Positions 48,455 to 59,576 of a stretch of 64,000 nt of DNA are shown piece by piece. Under the pieces are notes generated by a model. It did not search any database, was not told the origin of the DNA, and was given only the letters and a program-made list of their open reading frames with translations. Every line of letters starts with the position of its first letter. Position 1 is the first letter of the stretch. This stretch comes from Tillus elongatus (Eukaryota > Arthropoda > Insecta > Coleoptera > Cleridae), in assembly GCA_964006375.1 (NCBI GenBank), contig OZ023267.1:16503471-16567470 (forward strand), in the 5' to 3' direction. The position numbers were made by a program, and so were the translations under genes.

Positions 48455-48835
48455 TGTATTAATAGAAGAAACTATACCCTCTATGGTTGCAGTGGGACCA
48501 GTTAACCATATTTGGTTTCAGGCAGATGGAGCGTCCAGTCATTTTGGGAGACGTGTGCAGCAATTTTTGGATGAAGTTTGAGCCGAAAAGTGGATCGAGC
48601 GCGGCGGTACTCTTCAGTGTCCAGTTTGCTCTCCTGATTTGACACCATGTGATTTTTTATTTAGGAGTCACTTGAATAATGTTCTCTACAAAAACCGGCG
48701 GTTGAATGTAAAAGACCTAAAAGCTAAAATTTCTGGTGGTACATTTGTGCATTCCAACTTAATTATTCTAAACTCGAAACGCGAGTTTAATCGTGTAATG
48801 TTAATAATGGGCAACGTTTTGAATATTTTGTTAGT
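48455..48835 (+). pseudogene. Mariner transposase C-terminal fragment
   Basis: Plus-strand IWFQADGASSHFGRRVQQFL (second Asp, about 48515), then a stop, KWIERGGTLQCPVCSPDLTP with CDFLFRSHLNNVLY (third Asp, about 48645), and the C-terminal VKDLKAKI. It lies immediately after the 3' tail of the RNase H LINE. The DNA-binding part and first Asp are absent. Confidence 0.75.
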
Positions 48836-49184
48836 TAAGAATTATTATTGCTGCCTTGTATTATTTTATTATTTATGTTTAGACTTTTTTTTAGAATGAA
48901 AGTTAATTTTCCTTAATTTTTTCTCATGGAACCCGACTAAAATTTATGGTGTCGTATCAAGATAGAGACGTTCTTTCTTCTTGCAAAAAAAAAATAACCA
49001 ACTGTTAAAAAAATTCAGCTGCCGTAGCAACAATGTTGTTTTCGCTAGGAAAAATTGAATATCGCCAGTTTATAGCAAAAAAATTTTTCAAAAAACTTTG
49101 GTAAAAACATTTTTCTGGAAAAACGAATAGCTTAGGAAATGCAAATGCCTTTCCATACTTTTTACTAACCCTACATTTGTCGTT
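48836..49184. other. Non-coding, nothing recognised
   Basis: AT-rich stretch with A-runs, no motif recognised. Confidence 0.4.
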
Positions 49185-49430
<246 letters not shown>

Positions 49431-49783
49431 AGCGCAACAACCAATCATTTTTCAACACCATAAGCACACCAAGTAAAATATTTCTTTAATCAATTCCAAT
49501 AGCTGGGCATCTATATTGGTTGTTGCGCAACGTGTCTTAGGCATAGACGTACTTAAAGCTGGTACACAGTTTATTATGTTTCAAGAACACACCCATTTAT
49601 GACTTACTGCTGACACTGATCTTCAAAGAGATTCTAGAAATTTTCACGTTGTTCAACGAATATTCTGGAAAATATTTCCGCTAGCAGCTTGAAAATCCCA
49701 CTTCTGACACCATTTGTTACGTTCTACGTGGTTCTGGATTTGTTGACTAACAAAACACAGCTTTTCAAACTACTAATTTATTA
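49431..49783. other. Non-coding
   Basis: Contains CGTAGCGCAACAACCAATCA (49427) and the inverted TGGTTGTTGCGCAACGTG (49517), an inverted repeat spanning about 110 bp and possibly a small foldback. No gene motif. Confidence 0.4.
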
Positions 49784-49797
49784 TAACCAACTATTTT

Positions 49798-50148
49798 GTG
49801 TGTGTTTTGTTTCTTAACGTCGGCCTATTTCCGCGATTATGGCCAATCACCGACGCCAGGGAGCAGTTTCACCTCACTATCCTGGAAATTTTGCGGAACC
49901 CCTGTCTTTCTGTAAGAATGGTAGGGATCTTTAACGTGCCCAATATCGCATGGACACGGGACCGACGGATTTACGCTCCTTCTGAAGGGCGGAACGTGCA
50001 GACATTCAACTTGCTCAAATACAATGCCAGAACCTTGGTTGATGTTGATTTTACAGTTTGTACTGAAAAAGTGAAAGGGGTACCCCGGGATCGAACCCAG
50101 TACCCTTCGGTTCAAAGGCACGTTCTTACCTCTGAACCACCGGGATTC
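49798..50148 (-). mobile_element. tRNA-derived SINE, copy 2 (intact promoter)
   Basis: 351 bp, minus strand. The target duplication TAACCAACTATTTT (14 bp) lies at 49784-49797 and 50149-50162. The head near 50148 reads GGTGGTTCAGAGGTAAGAAC (A box) and then GGTTCGATCCC (B box, perfect), as expected for an RNA polymerase III promoter of tRNA origin. The body is shared with 34055-34395, and the tail is a CA-rich stretch at 49798-49812. No long ORF. LINE machinery would mobilise it. Confidence 0.9.
50084..50145 (-). promoter_or_regulatory. Pol III A and B boxes of the SINE
   Basis: A box TGGTTCAGAGGTA near 50129-50141 and B box GGTTCGATCCC near 50087-50097, about 32 nt apart and in the right order on the minus strand. 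Confidence 0.8.
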
Positions 50149-50162
50149 TAACCAACTATTTT

Positions 50163-50539
50163 CCAACACCATAAGCACAACAACTAAAATATTTCTCTCT
50201 ATTACTAAATGGCCAGGAACTATATCCCACTATCCGCCTTCTATGATCGCCTCTTATACACCAACACTTACTGCTGGCTCGCTTAATACTCTTTGATCAC
50301 TTAATCTGCACCACACTGATTCAATACTGAACTAACTCACTCTATGTACCGTTCGTCTATTTATACTCTCTATAGAGATTCTCGATCTTCTACACTTTTC
50401 TACACCTGTCACTTCTGGTTCCTTCTAGAAATATAATTCCAGAGTGTTCGCTCTTACCAACACACTTTATAACGCACATCTGACCACAGAAGTAACCAAG
50501 TCGATAAACCTAATTCTCATAGACAAATGTGGCACTATA
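50163..50539. other. Non-coding
   Basis: The sequence into which the SINE inserted continues. No gene or family was recognised. Confidence 0.4.
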
Positions 50540-50945
50540 TATGTTTATATATTAATGTGTCACACCGATAACTCAAAAAATAGAGGACCCATTTTGATAA
50601 AATTTTGTGAGTACTTTCCTGGCTTAGACAAGTGTGTTAGCCAGGACAATCGAGCTAGTTTTTCCCGGAAAATTTTGCGTTTTCTTTCGGAAAATTTTTA
50701 TATCTCCGGAAATAATAAAGTCAGGGCAACCATATTGGGTGTGAGGGTTTATATCATAAAAAGAAAAGTATTCACCAAAACTTGAATCTGTGCGTTAAAA
50801 TTAAAAAAAAAGTTATAATCTTTTAAGTTTTTCTTCTTAAAACGTCAAAAAAGTCGCGATTGAAACGTCAAAATTGACATGTTCTAGATAAAGAACCTAA
50901 ATGAATACTGACATGCAGCATAAATGCCGTAAGAAGTTAAAACTC
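50540..50945 (-). repeat. Core-repeat fragment, reverse orientation
   Basis: Reverse complement of the block next to (TA)n: GTCACACCGATAACTCAAAA, GGAAAATTTTGCGTTTTCTT and GGGCAACCATATTGGG, followed by AAACGTCAAAAAAGTCGCGA. The array is reduced to ATATATGTTTATATATTAAT. Confidence 0.7.
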
Positions 50946-51209
50946 TAGACGAGCAAGTGCGTTATGAAAGTGAATTTTCATAAAAATCAATTTGGTTACC
51001 GGTATAACCTATGTAGTTGGAACAATGTAACATATTTTATCAAAATAATTATTTGAAAATGTACAAAAATGTTTCGAAAATTAACTCTAAATGTTTCTGA
51101 GAAAACTGGTCTCCTAGACAATTAACCTTAGGTTAATAGCAAATTGAGTTATAGAAATTTAAAGGATTTAATGAAAATTCGCTACCAAAACACACTTACT
51201 GCGTCCAGA
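50946..51209 (+). mobile_element. MITE, copy 6 (shortened)
   Basis: Starts CTAGACGAGCAAGTGCGTTA and ends CACACTTACTGCGTCCAG. The interior is shortened by about 45 bp relative to the best copy. Confidence 0.75.
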
Positions 51210-52028
<819 letters not shown>

Positions 52029-52633
52029 AAAAAAAAACTTGAATCACCAACGACTTGTAATTGTAGAATTTTTTTTCTTATTGTGCATAATAACGGATAT
52101 ATTGAACTTTAAAGATTTATTACGAAAATTCGACAAAAATGATATACCATTAACCGATAAACTCTATAGCCAACACTACTGCCAAATCATCAGAGAAAGG
52201 ATCTATTTGAAATTAATTTTCTGGGAATATTTTAGTAAAATGAAGGACAATGACGATTGAAACTAAGACTTTAGGCTTTGTAAAACATTCTTCTTGAGAC
52301 ATTTTCCTTCCATAGCTTATATTAGTTTCAGGTTCACTGCATAAATCTGTAGCTTGGTTCTAAAAGGGCCAATCTCATAAAATGCAGATTTTGGCAAATC
52401 GATTTCAAAATTATTGGTCTAAGTTTGAATGCATTTGAAGACTACTATTAAATCTTAATTTCGAAGTATTTTTTGTGAAGTGGTATTAATACGATCACTC
52501 TTATATTTTAAAAGGTTTAAAAGATTGTGGACTCCTTTTTTGCAAAAAAAAAATAGACATTGGCCCTTTTTGAATATAGAAAAAAATAATAAATTAGACT
52601 TTGGCCTAACGTGTCAATAAAAATAAGAAATGA

Positions 52634-52639
52634 TTTATT
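52634..52639 (-). terminator. Poly(A) signal of the transposase gene
   Basis: AATAAA on the minus strand, about 105 nt after the stop codon at 52745-52747 and before the left inverted repeat. Confidence 0.6.
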
Positions 52640-52744
52640 ACAAATAACTTTTATTTTCGAGATATGGAATACATAAGTTAAAAAAATCTAACATTCTAAT
52701 ACTTTGGCAGTATGCTGCTTAATCTTAAGTGTTAGTAATCATAA

Positions 52745-54894
52745 CTAAAGTCCGTCAAGGTCTTCATTTTCATCTTCACTTTCACTAAGGGTATCGTATT
52801 GGGTTTGTGATGTATTAATGCCATTGATAAATTGCAAATAGTAGGGTCGACTGTTCTCGTCAATGTAGGGTAACATATCTCTTAAATGTTGCAACTTATT
52901 CGCAGGTATACCAAGAGGTTGATTTGAAATTGGTAGAAGGCTTATTGTACCCGAATGTCTGGTCTTTTTTCTTGACAAATCCAAGGTTTTGTAAGGTTCG
53001 TCTTCGAAAGAAGATTTGTATTGTACCAAACCAAGATGTTCGCTGGAATACTGAATAAGCCTTATGGTAGACCAAACAACTGGCTCTCCTAACGTATTTA
53101 CTTTTTTATGTTGAAACTTTCCAGAGAGGAGTGATTTAAAGTTAAGAAATTCTTCTTGGCGCATTTCATAAACGAAAATAGGTGGTTTTCTTGGTACTAA
53201 ACGGATCAAATTCGCCCAATCCCGAGGAATGTCAATTTTTGCTGTCGTTAATTTCTTAGTTTTCTCAATCGCTGCATGGATCTGGTCTGCTTCCATGTGA
53301 GTGTGCCCTGGAACTAAAAATTTATGACAAATGTTAATGTGTCTCCGTTCTCTGTTGAATTTTTCCATAAGTATAAGGAGCATTACGGATATCAAAATAT
53401 TTTTATTTTGTCCTGGGCAACAATCACTGTACATAATGATTTCATTGATATGAGGCGGAATATTATTAATGTACGTATACAAGCACGATGCAATCTCTTG
53501 TCCACCTCGTTGAGCGATTGTCTCGTTCCAAAGATAACATTTGGCTGAATTAGTGCTTCCCTGTGTTTCATAGACAGTAAGATTTAGCGTCCAGAGTTTG
53601 CGTTTATAGAATGATATGCTGCTTTTTAAATAGGGGGTCGGTAAACACTTCTGCAGGTCGAAGCTAATAACCAAGAGATTAGGGTTGGTTTTGCAAGCAA
53701 GCTTGTCTCTCTTCTTTTCTTTATATGCAGAGTCTGCTAACTTTAGGTGTTCAGTCTTTTCATTTTCAATTTTGAGCTTTTCATCTACATCTTTGATTGA
53801 CTTTAATAGAAGTTCATATTTATCACATGTAGCACAAGTATCAGTGTACGGTTTTTTAAAAGACAAGTTATATTCTTCTACAAAAATCTTCCTGTACATG
53901 ATTTCATTTCTTGGTATTCTACTGTGTTCTTGGCAGAACTCAACATAAAGTCTATACATTTTTGATATTGAGAGATCCGAAGCTAGGTATTTTTTTGATG
54001 TTTTTTCTCTTGAATAATGACTTTCAAAAGATGGAAACATTTCAATATGTTGTCTTATAATATTCTTTTCCTCTTCGCTTATCTTTGGGTGGTTTGTATG
54101 CTTTCCTCTCGCATCATCAGGACAAATGCTCGAATTTGAAGCGCGTTTTTTTTGTACAATGATACGAACTTTCTTTACGGTCAGGTCAAGCGTTGATAAA
54201 AACATAATTTGGCAAACTTCATGTTTTTCTAAATTTTTATCCAAGTAATATATTCTACTATGAGTTCTTCTGCTATCTTTATTCTCTCCTCTCAGCCTCT
54301 CCGTTTTCTTTAACACCTCATGAACGTGATTTGCAATAAACTGATTTTGTGCCTCTTGCGACAGATTATAAAATTCCCCAAAAATGTCTTGTCTTGTTTC
54401 ATTTGAAAACTTTTCGTAGCATTTCTTCTTACAATTGCAAGGATTCTTTAAGGACTTCTCAGAGATATGTTTACCTTTTATTGTAACATAGGACTTTCCT
54501 TGACTTTTCAAAAGTTTTCGTTTGTTCTTGTCCCAATTTTTAGGTTCGCGCTTTCTCTTTCTACATTCTTGTCCTTCCTGTACTTTTTTTCTTCCTATTT
54601 TTTTAGTTTTATCCACTGTGATATGATTGGCCTCAGTATTATTTGGAAATTCGGCAGTAACATGTATGACAGAAGGTTCTTCGTCTGAGTCTGAACTACT
54701 GTTCTCATCTTCTGCAGGTACAAAATCATCACTAGATCCATCTTCAAAATTATCAAAAACTTCATTATCGTAGGCATGTTCTGCATATGAGATATTTTTT
54801 AATTTAGACCTTAGATTCTGTTTATTTCCATGTTTCATGGAGACTTCTCTAGAGTCCTGATTTACACAATCATCTTGATCACAAACATTATGTC
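52745..54894 (-). CDS. Putative transposase, exon 3 (catalytic part)
   Basis: Main exon, 2150 nt, acceptor TTTTTTCTTGGCAG|GACATAATG. Numbered on the predicted 813-residue protein: an acidic N-terminal region rich in Asp and Ser (about 140-180), a basic stretch (about 190-230: KKIGRKKVQEG, RKRKREPKNWDKNKRKLLK), a Cys cluster NPCNCKKKCYEKF (about 247-259), a CX2C in DTCATCDKYE (about 448-457), then a conserved block with possible acidic catalytic residues: VISFDLQKCLPTPYL (D509), YSDCCPGQNKN (D587) and PGHTHMEADQIHAAIE (E631, D633, E640). This layout resembles the domain I remember as DUF7869, found in many uncharacterised animal proteins. No stop or frameshift occurs. It would cut and paste the element; the exact chemistry is inferred. 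The C-terminus is acidic (SESEDENEDLDGL). Confidence 0.85.
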
Positions 54895-54951
54895 CTGCCA
54901 AGAAAAAATAATAATGTGTTTTTGTGGAATGCAAAAAATACTATAACTTAC

Positions 54952-55167
54952 TTGATTTGTTAGGGCTTTGTTCTGCACGTAAGTAAGAGGTAGAACTACC
55001 AGTTACTTGAGCAAGTGGACTGACTGGGCGTAAGGTAATATATTCGGTTCTCTTATTACTCAGAAAAACTCCCTCAATTTGAGTTTCCGATGTAGAAACT
55101 TGAGTAGCTGTCGATGATTCGGTTCGTGTTAAAGGGTCATCCTCCAGAATGACTCTTCCCTTTGGTT
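54952..55167 (-). CDS. Putative transposase, exon 2
   Basis: 216 nt. Acceptor TTGTATCTACAG|AACC, donor AAATCA A|GTAAGTTAT. Enters and leaves in phase 1, so it is in frame with both neighbours. It encodes 71 whole codons plus two split codons (PKGRVILEDDPLTRTESS to LRAEQSPNKS), Ser/Thr-rich with no known domain. The introns are 718 bp (55168-55885) and 57 bp (54895-54951). Confidence 0.75.
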
Positions 55168-55885
55168 CTGTAGATACAATTTACATGTTTTAAACCATTT
55201 ATAATTTTAATGTAAAATGTTCTCATAGTACTCAAAAAATAACAAAATATGCAAATATGTACCGTAATAAATAAAATAGTTTTCAATTTTGAAATGTGAT
55301 CAAACTTTAACGAATCCATCCGATTTTAAACAAAATTCAAAACAACAAACACATTACTCAGAATATTGGTAGATATATCTAAACATTCGAAATCCAATAT
55401 CCGAACCGCTATTGTATTGTATGTACCCTTTTAACATTTAAGTACAGGTAGTTTCCATGTATCTAAATATTTTCATGCCGAAATTAAAATACTGGTAAAA
55501 AATATACCTAGTAATTTTTAGAGTAATAATAGTTATTCGGTTCGTTTCATTTGAACACTTATTTGCAACATATTAGTTTATCTGCTATACGCGAGTAATT
55601 TTTATTAATAACCCTATTGAATACTAAAAGAGTGAGGTAGAACTAAAAGATCGCACGTACTACAAAGTTAAAAATATTTCAAATTTATCCAACCATCCGG
55701 AAGTTAAAAGAAACATTTTTCTCGCCTACTAATTTTTAAATTGTTGTACCAATGAGTAAACATTCGTATTATCTTATCATCATATTTCGTATGAATGAAA
55801 TCTAAGCTCCGCAATAATAATTCCTCTATTTCACAAACATAACCTAAAATATTAGTTTAATGTGTAAATTATAATTATTGCTTAC

Positions 55886-55961
55886 CTTGATTGTTATCAT
55901 TTTCTGTCACCAAAGGCAAAGCTGAACACAAACTCAATATTTTTTTACTGCGGGATGACAT
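55886..55961 (-). CDS. Putative transposase, exon 1 with start codon
   Basis: 76 nt. Starts ATG at 55961 (MSSRSKKILSLCSALPLVTE then NDNNQ), donor ATCAAG|GTAAGCAAT. The frame is open and joins exon 2 at phase 1. It is the only ATG that extends the large exon through both consensus splice pairs, which supports the 813-codon model. About 420 bp of leader with subterminal motifs lie between it and the element end. Confidence 0.72.
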
Positions 55962-56101
55962 GATAGGTCATATATATATTACACAAAACAATAATAGAAT
56001 CACTCACTTTTATACGCACATTAGCGTGTCTGAAAACAAACTGAAAACCCAGAGATGGATTTTTCAATGTTGGGGGCCAATGTATAGCGCTCTCACATGT
56101 A

Positions 56102-56380
56102 GAATATTAAAATAGAAAGGCCAATGTCCACTTTTGCCTTTTTATGATATACGTTTGGTAGTCGCTCTTAGGCCTATGTCTACTTTGGCCTTTTTACCTG
56201 TAAAATAAGATATTTTTTGAGTTTCAACATTGGCCCTACACACTTTTATAGCTCGATTGTTACTGCAAGCAGGCACTGGCCCTTTTTACATATAAATGTT
56301 TTCTTTAAACACAGACTGAAAATGCACTTTGGCCCAAATCACGGAAAATTGACATTGGCCCTTTTAGAACCAAGCTACAG
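56102..56380. promoter_or_regulatory. Subterminal TTGGCC motif cluster, right end
   Basis: Repeated words AAGGCCAATGTCCAC (56118), CTACTTTGGCCTTTTT (56178), ACATTGGCCCTACAC (56226), CACTGGCCCTTTTTAC (56275), CACTTTGGCCCAAAT (56323) and ACATTGGCCCTTTTAG (56352). A matching set is near the left end at 52358, 52557 (ACATTGGCCCTTTTTG) and 52596 (GACTTTGGCC). Likely transposase binding sites. Confidence 0.7.
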
Positions 56381-56709
56381 AAATATTACCAATTTTGACG
56401 CTTAAAATCGCGACTGACGTTTTGAGGAAAACCCAAATTTATTTTTCTTTAAATGCCTGTAACATTTTTGTCCTTTAATCTACAGAGCTAAATTTTGGTA
56501 GATGACTTACTTATGATGATATAAATTCGTGTATGAAATTTGGTTGCCCTTACTTAGTTAATTTTGGAGATATAAATTTTTTCCGGTTTTTTTTCGAAAG
56601 AAAACACAAAATTTTCCAGGAAAACCTCGGCGGATTTTCCTGGCCAACAAACCTATCCAAGCCACTTCCGAAGGGAAGGTACTCACTAAGTTATAGGTGT
56701 GACCCAAAA

Positions 56710-56784
<75 letters not shown>

Positions 56785-57013
56785 GAAACCGACCTCGGAT
56801 TTGGGTTCCAGGGGTCCTAAATAGCGCTTATTTGAAGAAATTTTCTTCAAAATTCAAAAGTCGGGATCTTCTCAGTGAATTTTTTTTAAGAAAATTCACT
56901 AAAAAGCTTTAAGTTTCAGCTACAATCTTCATTGTTCATTATTTTATTAAAATCTTTCCTGCAATTTTTGCATTTTTCATCGAAAGATAATACATGTTTG
57001 TAAGAAAATAAAC

Positions 57014-57320
57014 TCGGGACTCAGCAAGTGCGTTATGGTATCGATTTTTCATACAATGTTTCTCTCGATAGCTTAGTTTACTATTAACCTTCCAGGTTGG
57101 CCAGGAAACCAGTTTTTTTCGGCACATCTAAAGTTTATTTTCGAAAGATTTTTGTACATTTTCAAACAAAAAAGTTATCTGATGAAATTCGGTACAATGT
57201 TTCTCCTATAATGGTTATACTGGTAACCAAAGTTGATGCAAGCTTTCTTAAAAAAATATATTTCCTATTAAAAACATTTTTATGAAAATTCACTACCATA
57301 ACGCCCTTGCTGCGTCCAGA
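57014..57320 (-). mobile_element. 310-bp MITE, copy 7 (inverted)
   Basis: Ends CGGGACTCAGCAAGTGCGTT and CGCCCTTGCTGCGTCCAG. The interior is reversed relative to copy 2 and shares GGCCAGGAAACCAGTTTTTT with the inverted copy at 7124. Confidence 0.8.
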
Positions 57321-58544
57321 CATTTTAGTGCTTCTACTTTTTCTTTCAGTTTACATCCACAGTGTCCAGTCTCGTTATTTTATTTCTAATAGAAGTAAAA
57401 TTTCGCAGCTCGATTTATGTGCCTTTCCTTCCTCTGCAGTAATTTATCAATGACAACACCTAGAGAAATTATATTAGATACTTGCTGATCTAACTAAGTG
57501 TCAATATAATTTATCCCGAGGCTGTTCGAGCACTGTATTAATATAACAGGGGATTTTTCTCCGGAAGTGTCTGGTGAATTTCCGCAAACATCACTGAAGT
57601 ATCTATTAACCACCTATCGCCTGTCGGATCTGCTTTCGGAAACCTTCAGCCGATTCCCGTACGCTCGAGACTAATGTATTAAAATGTAGATAGGGAAATT
57701 TTGATACCGTGAGGAAGTCCACCGGTTTGTTTTAATTTCATCTCAATTTTCTTTCTTTCATACTTACTCTCTAAAATCTGCCATAAGCAAAGTAGAGTTC
57801 TGCAATATTATTTTCTTCGCTGTTTCGTAATAGCTTGCCGAATTTTTTAAGATATGTATGTGGGTATTGTCAAACCTAAGATGATTCCCTCGAGTTTTCT
57901 TTATTTCAGACGCTTTTGCATTTGACGAGATTTTAGAATCACAAAGACAAAAATTATTTACTTTTGTATTTAAAAGCAATAATGGAAACATGAAACATCT
58001 TGCCAGGCAGGATTACATTTATAACCATCGTCCAATATTTATTTTCTATATTTATATCCATGTTTTAAATATGTTAGGTTAGTTAAAGTCAGTTGTAAAA
58101 TATCAAACGTTGTACACAGTGTCTATCTCTAACATTTTGTGTTAACTAGAGCTGTCGTGACAACATACTACCTGGTTCCGCACCGAGATGGCGTGTCCCT
58201 GAGGTACACATCTCAACGTTGTACATTCGTACATGTTGCAATAATGTAACGTCCATTGTTTTTTTATCTACGATTTATTTAAATAGCATAGCAGTACATG
58301 TAACGTCACCTGTCTTTGTCTAACGTTGTATATATTGCATTACAAAATCTGAAGTGATGTCGAGGATTATTTTAATATTAATTTGAAATAACTTTATTTT
58401 TCCTTGATCAAAAGACTTTAAAATTGGTACACAGCCACGTCCGTCTAGGTTTTTAATTCAATCACTTAAACAATTTGAGAGATATTGCGGTCAAAAATAT
58501 TTTTTAATTTTTTGTTAAGAAAAATTGGGCGGCAAGATCTGATA

Positions 58545-58548
<4 letters not shown>
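57321..58548. other. Apparently single-copy sequence
   Basis: About 1.2 kb with moderately higher GC than the TEs, no shared repeat and no protein motif in any frame. The open frame 57991-57764 (minus) has no recognisable family. Confidence 0.4.

Positions 58549-58624
<76 letters not shown>
58549..58624. repeat. (TA)n microsatellite
   Basis: Pure TA array of about 38 units. Unlike the others it is not preceded by the core block, so it is either independent or the rest of a decayed copy. Confidence 0.95.
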
Positions 58625-58627
<3 letters not shown>

Positions 58628-58663
58628 TTTGTTTGTTTGCTGTACTTTTTGCGATTTCTTATT

Positions 58664-58764
58664 GGTTTACGTGGACTGCAGTTTCGAACCGTCGCGGTTC
58701 ATCATCAGCGCGCTATACGCTGATGATGAAGTGGCACGGTTCAAAACTGCAGTCCACGTAAACC
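58664..58764. repeat. Palindrome of two hammerhead-like pLTR ends
   Basis: About 47-bp arms, GGTTTACGTGGACTGCAGTT and its inverted form, with a few mismatches around a 7-nt loop (CGCTATA). The minus strand of the left arm reads CTGATGA, GAACCG-CGA-CGGTTC, GAAAC, TGCAGTC (58708 to 58674), all parts of a minimal hammerhead ribozyme. The right arm is slightly degraded (CAAAAC for CGAAAC). Confidence 0.75.
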
Positions 58765-58781
58765 ATAATAAAAAAAATCTC

Positions 58782-59116
58782 TAGACGCAGCAAGTACGTT
58801 ATGGTAGCGAAGTTTCTTTAAAATATTTTTAATAGCAAATGTCTTTCTTTGATGAAAGCGGGCATAAAACTCGGTTGCCTATATAGTAGAAATAATGTAC
58901 CATATTTCATCGAAATAAATTTATTGTTTGAAAACATATAAACATTTTTCAAAACTCTGGATGCAGCAAATATGTTATGGAAGTGAATTTCCATAAAAAT
59001 GTTTTTAATAGCAAATGCGAGCAGGCATCAATCTGATTATCGGTATAGCCCATGTAGTAGAAACAATAACCTATATTTTATCAAAATTACTTATGGTTTG
59101 AAAGTATACAAAAACT
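58782..59116 (+). mobile_element. Two truncated MITE copies in tandem
   Basis: The left MITE end occurs twice, CTAGACGCAGCAAGTACG at 58782 and CTGGATGCAGCAAATATG at 58955, each followed by the family interior and cut short. Confidence 0.7.
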
Positions 59117-59530
59117 GCTTGAAAGCTGTCTACTTGAAGCCATATCCCCATTACACCCTGCCTACCCCGCACAGCACCCCTATTTGCCCAAGGTCACGTT
59201 ACTTCCTTGGGGGGTATGAACAAGAAGTTTTTCTTGTAGTTTATACCACGAGGGTGGTTGTATGCACACGAGGGGGGCATTGCATACGACGAATCAGACC
59301 CCCCCGGTTCGACTTGTGGCAGGGGTTGGAGGGTGGCTGCTTCGTCGTGGGGATTTTCCTTTCCCCTCGTGTGCATACAACCACCTTCGTTGCATAAACC
59401 ACAAGAAAAATGTCTTGCTCCTAGCCGCCAAGGAAGATACGGCACCTGGGGGGATAGGGGTGCTGTGCGGGGTAGGCAGGCTTTAAGGGGGTTATGGCTT
59501 CAATATGTGAAAAAGACAGCTTTGAAGCCC
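59117..59530. repeat. 414-bp foldback element
   Basis: Large inverted repeat: left arm 59117-59275 (GAAAGCTGTC, CTGCCTACCCCGCACAGCAC, GTTGTATGCACACGAGGGG), right arm 59352-59530 in reverse. The GC-rich loop is about 75 bp. No coding meaning: short frames over the arms are mirror images of each other. Confidence 0.85.
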
Positions 59531-59576
59531 GTTTAATTCGAATTTAATGCTCATATTTCCTTTTTACTACCTACCC

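Larger units (their letters stand above)
52347..56380 (-). mobile_element. 4034-bp DNA transposon of unassigned superfamily, apparently complete
   Basis: The ends read CTGTAGCTTGGTTCTAAAAG and continue GGCCAAT, a 27-bp perfect terminal inverted repeat at 52347-52373 and 56354-56380. The flanking target duplication is AAAT at 52343-52346 and 56381-56384, and the split core repeat confirms it. Inside is one gene on the minus strand (three exons, 52745-55961), with repeated TTGGCC-type motifs in both subterminal regions. Nothing else is coded. The 4-bp AAAT duplication and the transposase do not match Tc1/mariner, piggyBac or hAT. Confidence 0.93.
52030..56905 (+). repeat. Long core repeat split by the 4034-bp transposon
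   Basis: The core runs 52030-52346 (TTGTAGAATTTT, GATCTATTTGAAATTAATTT) and resumes at 56381 (AAATATTACCAATTTTGACG), followed by the usual block, (TA)n at 56712-56778, the tail ACCTCGGATTTGGGTTCCAG and the hairpin ending about 56902. Joining the two parts without one AAAT gives the family consensus, which proves the limits of the inserted element. Confidence 0.88.

Noticed and set aside
50084..50148. Genuine tRNA gene
   Set aside because: A and B boxes are present, but the surrounding sequence does not fold into a cloverleaf by eye. The unit repeats with SINE body, tail and target duplication.
59194..59536. Proline- and glycine-rich open frames
   Set aside because: They lie on the two arms of the foldback palindrome and mirror each other on opposite strands.
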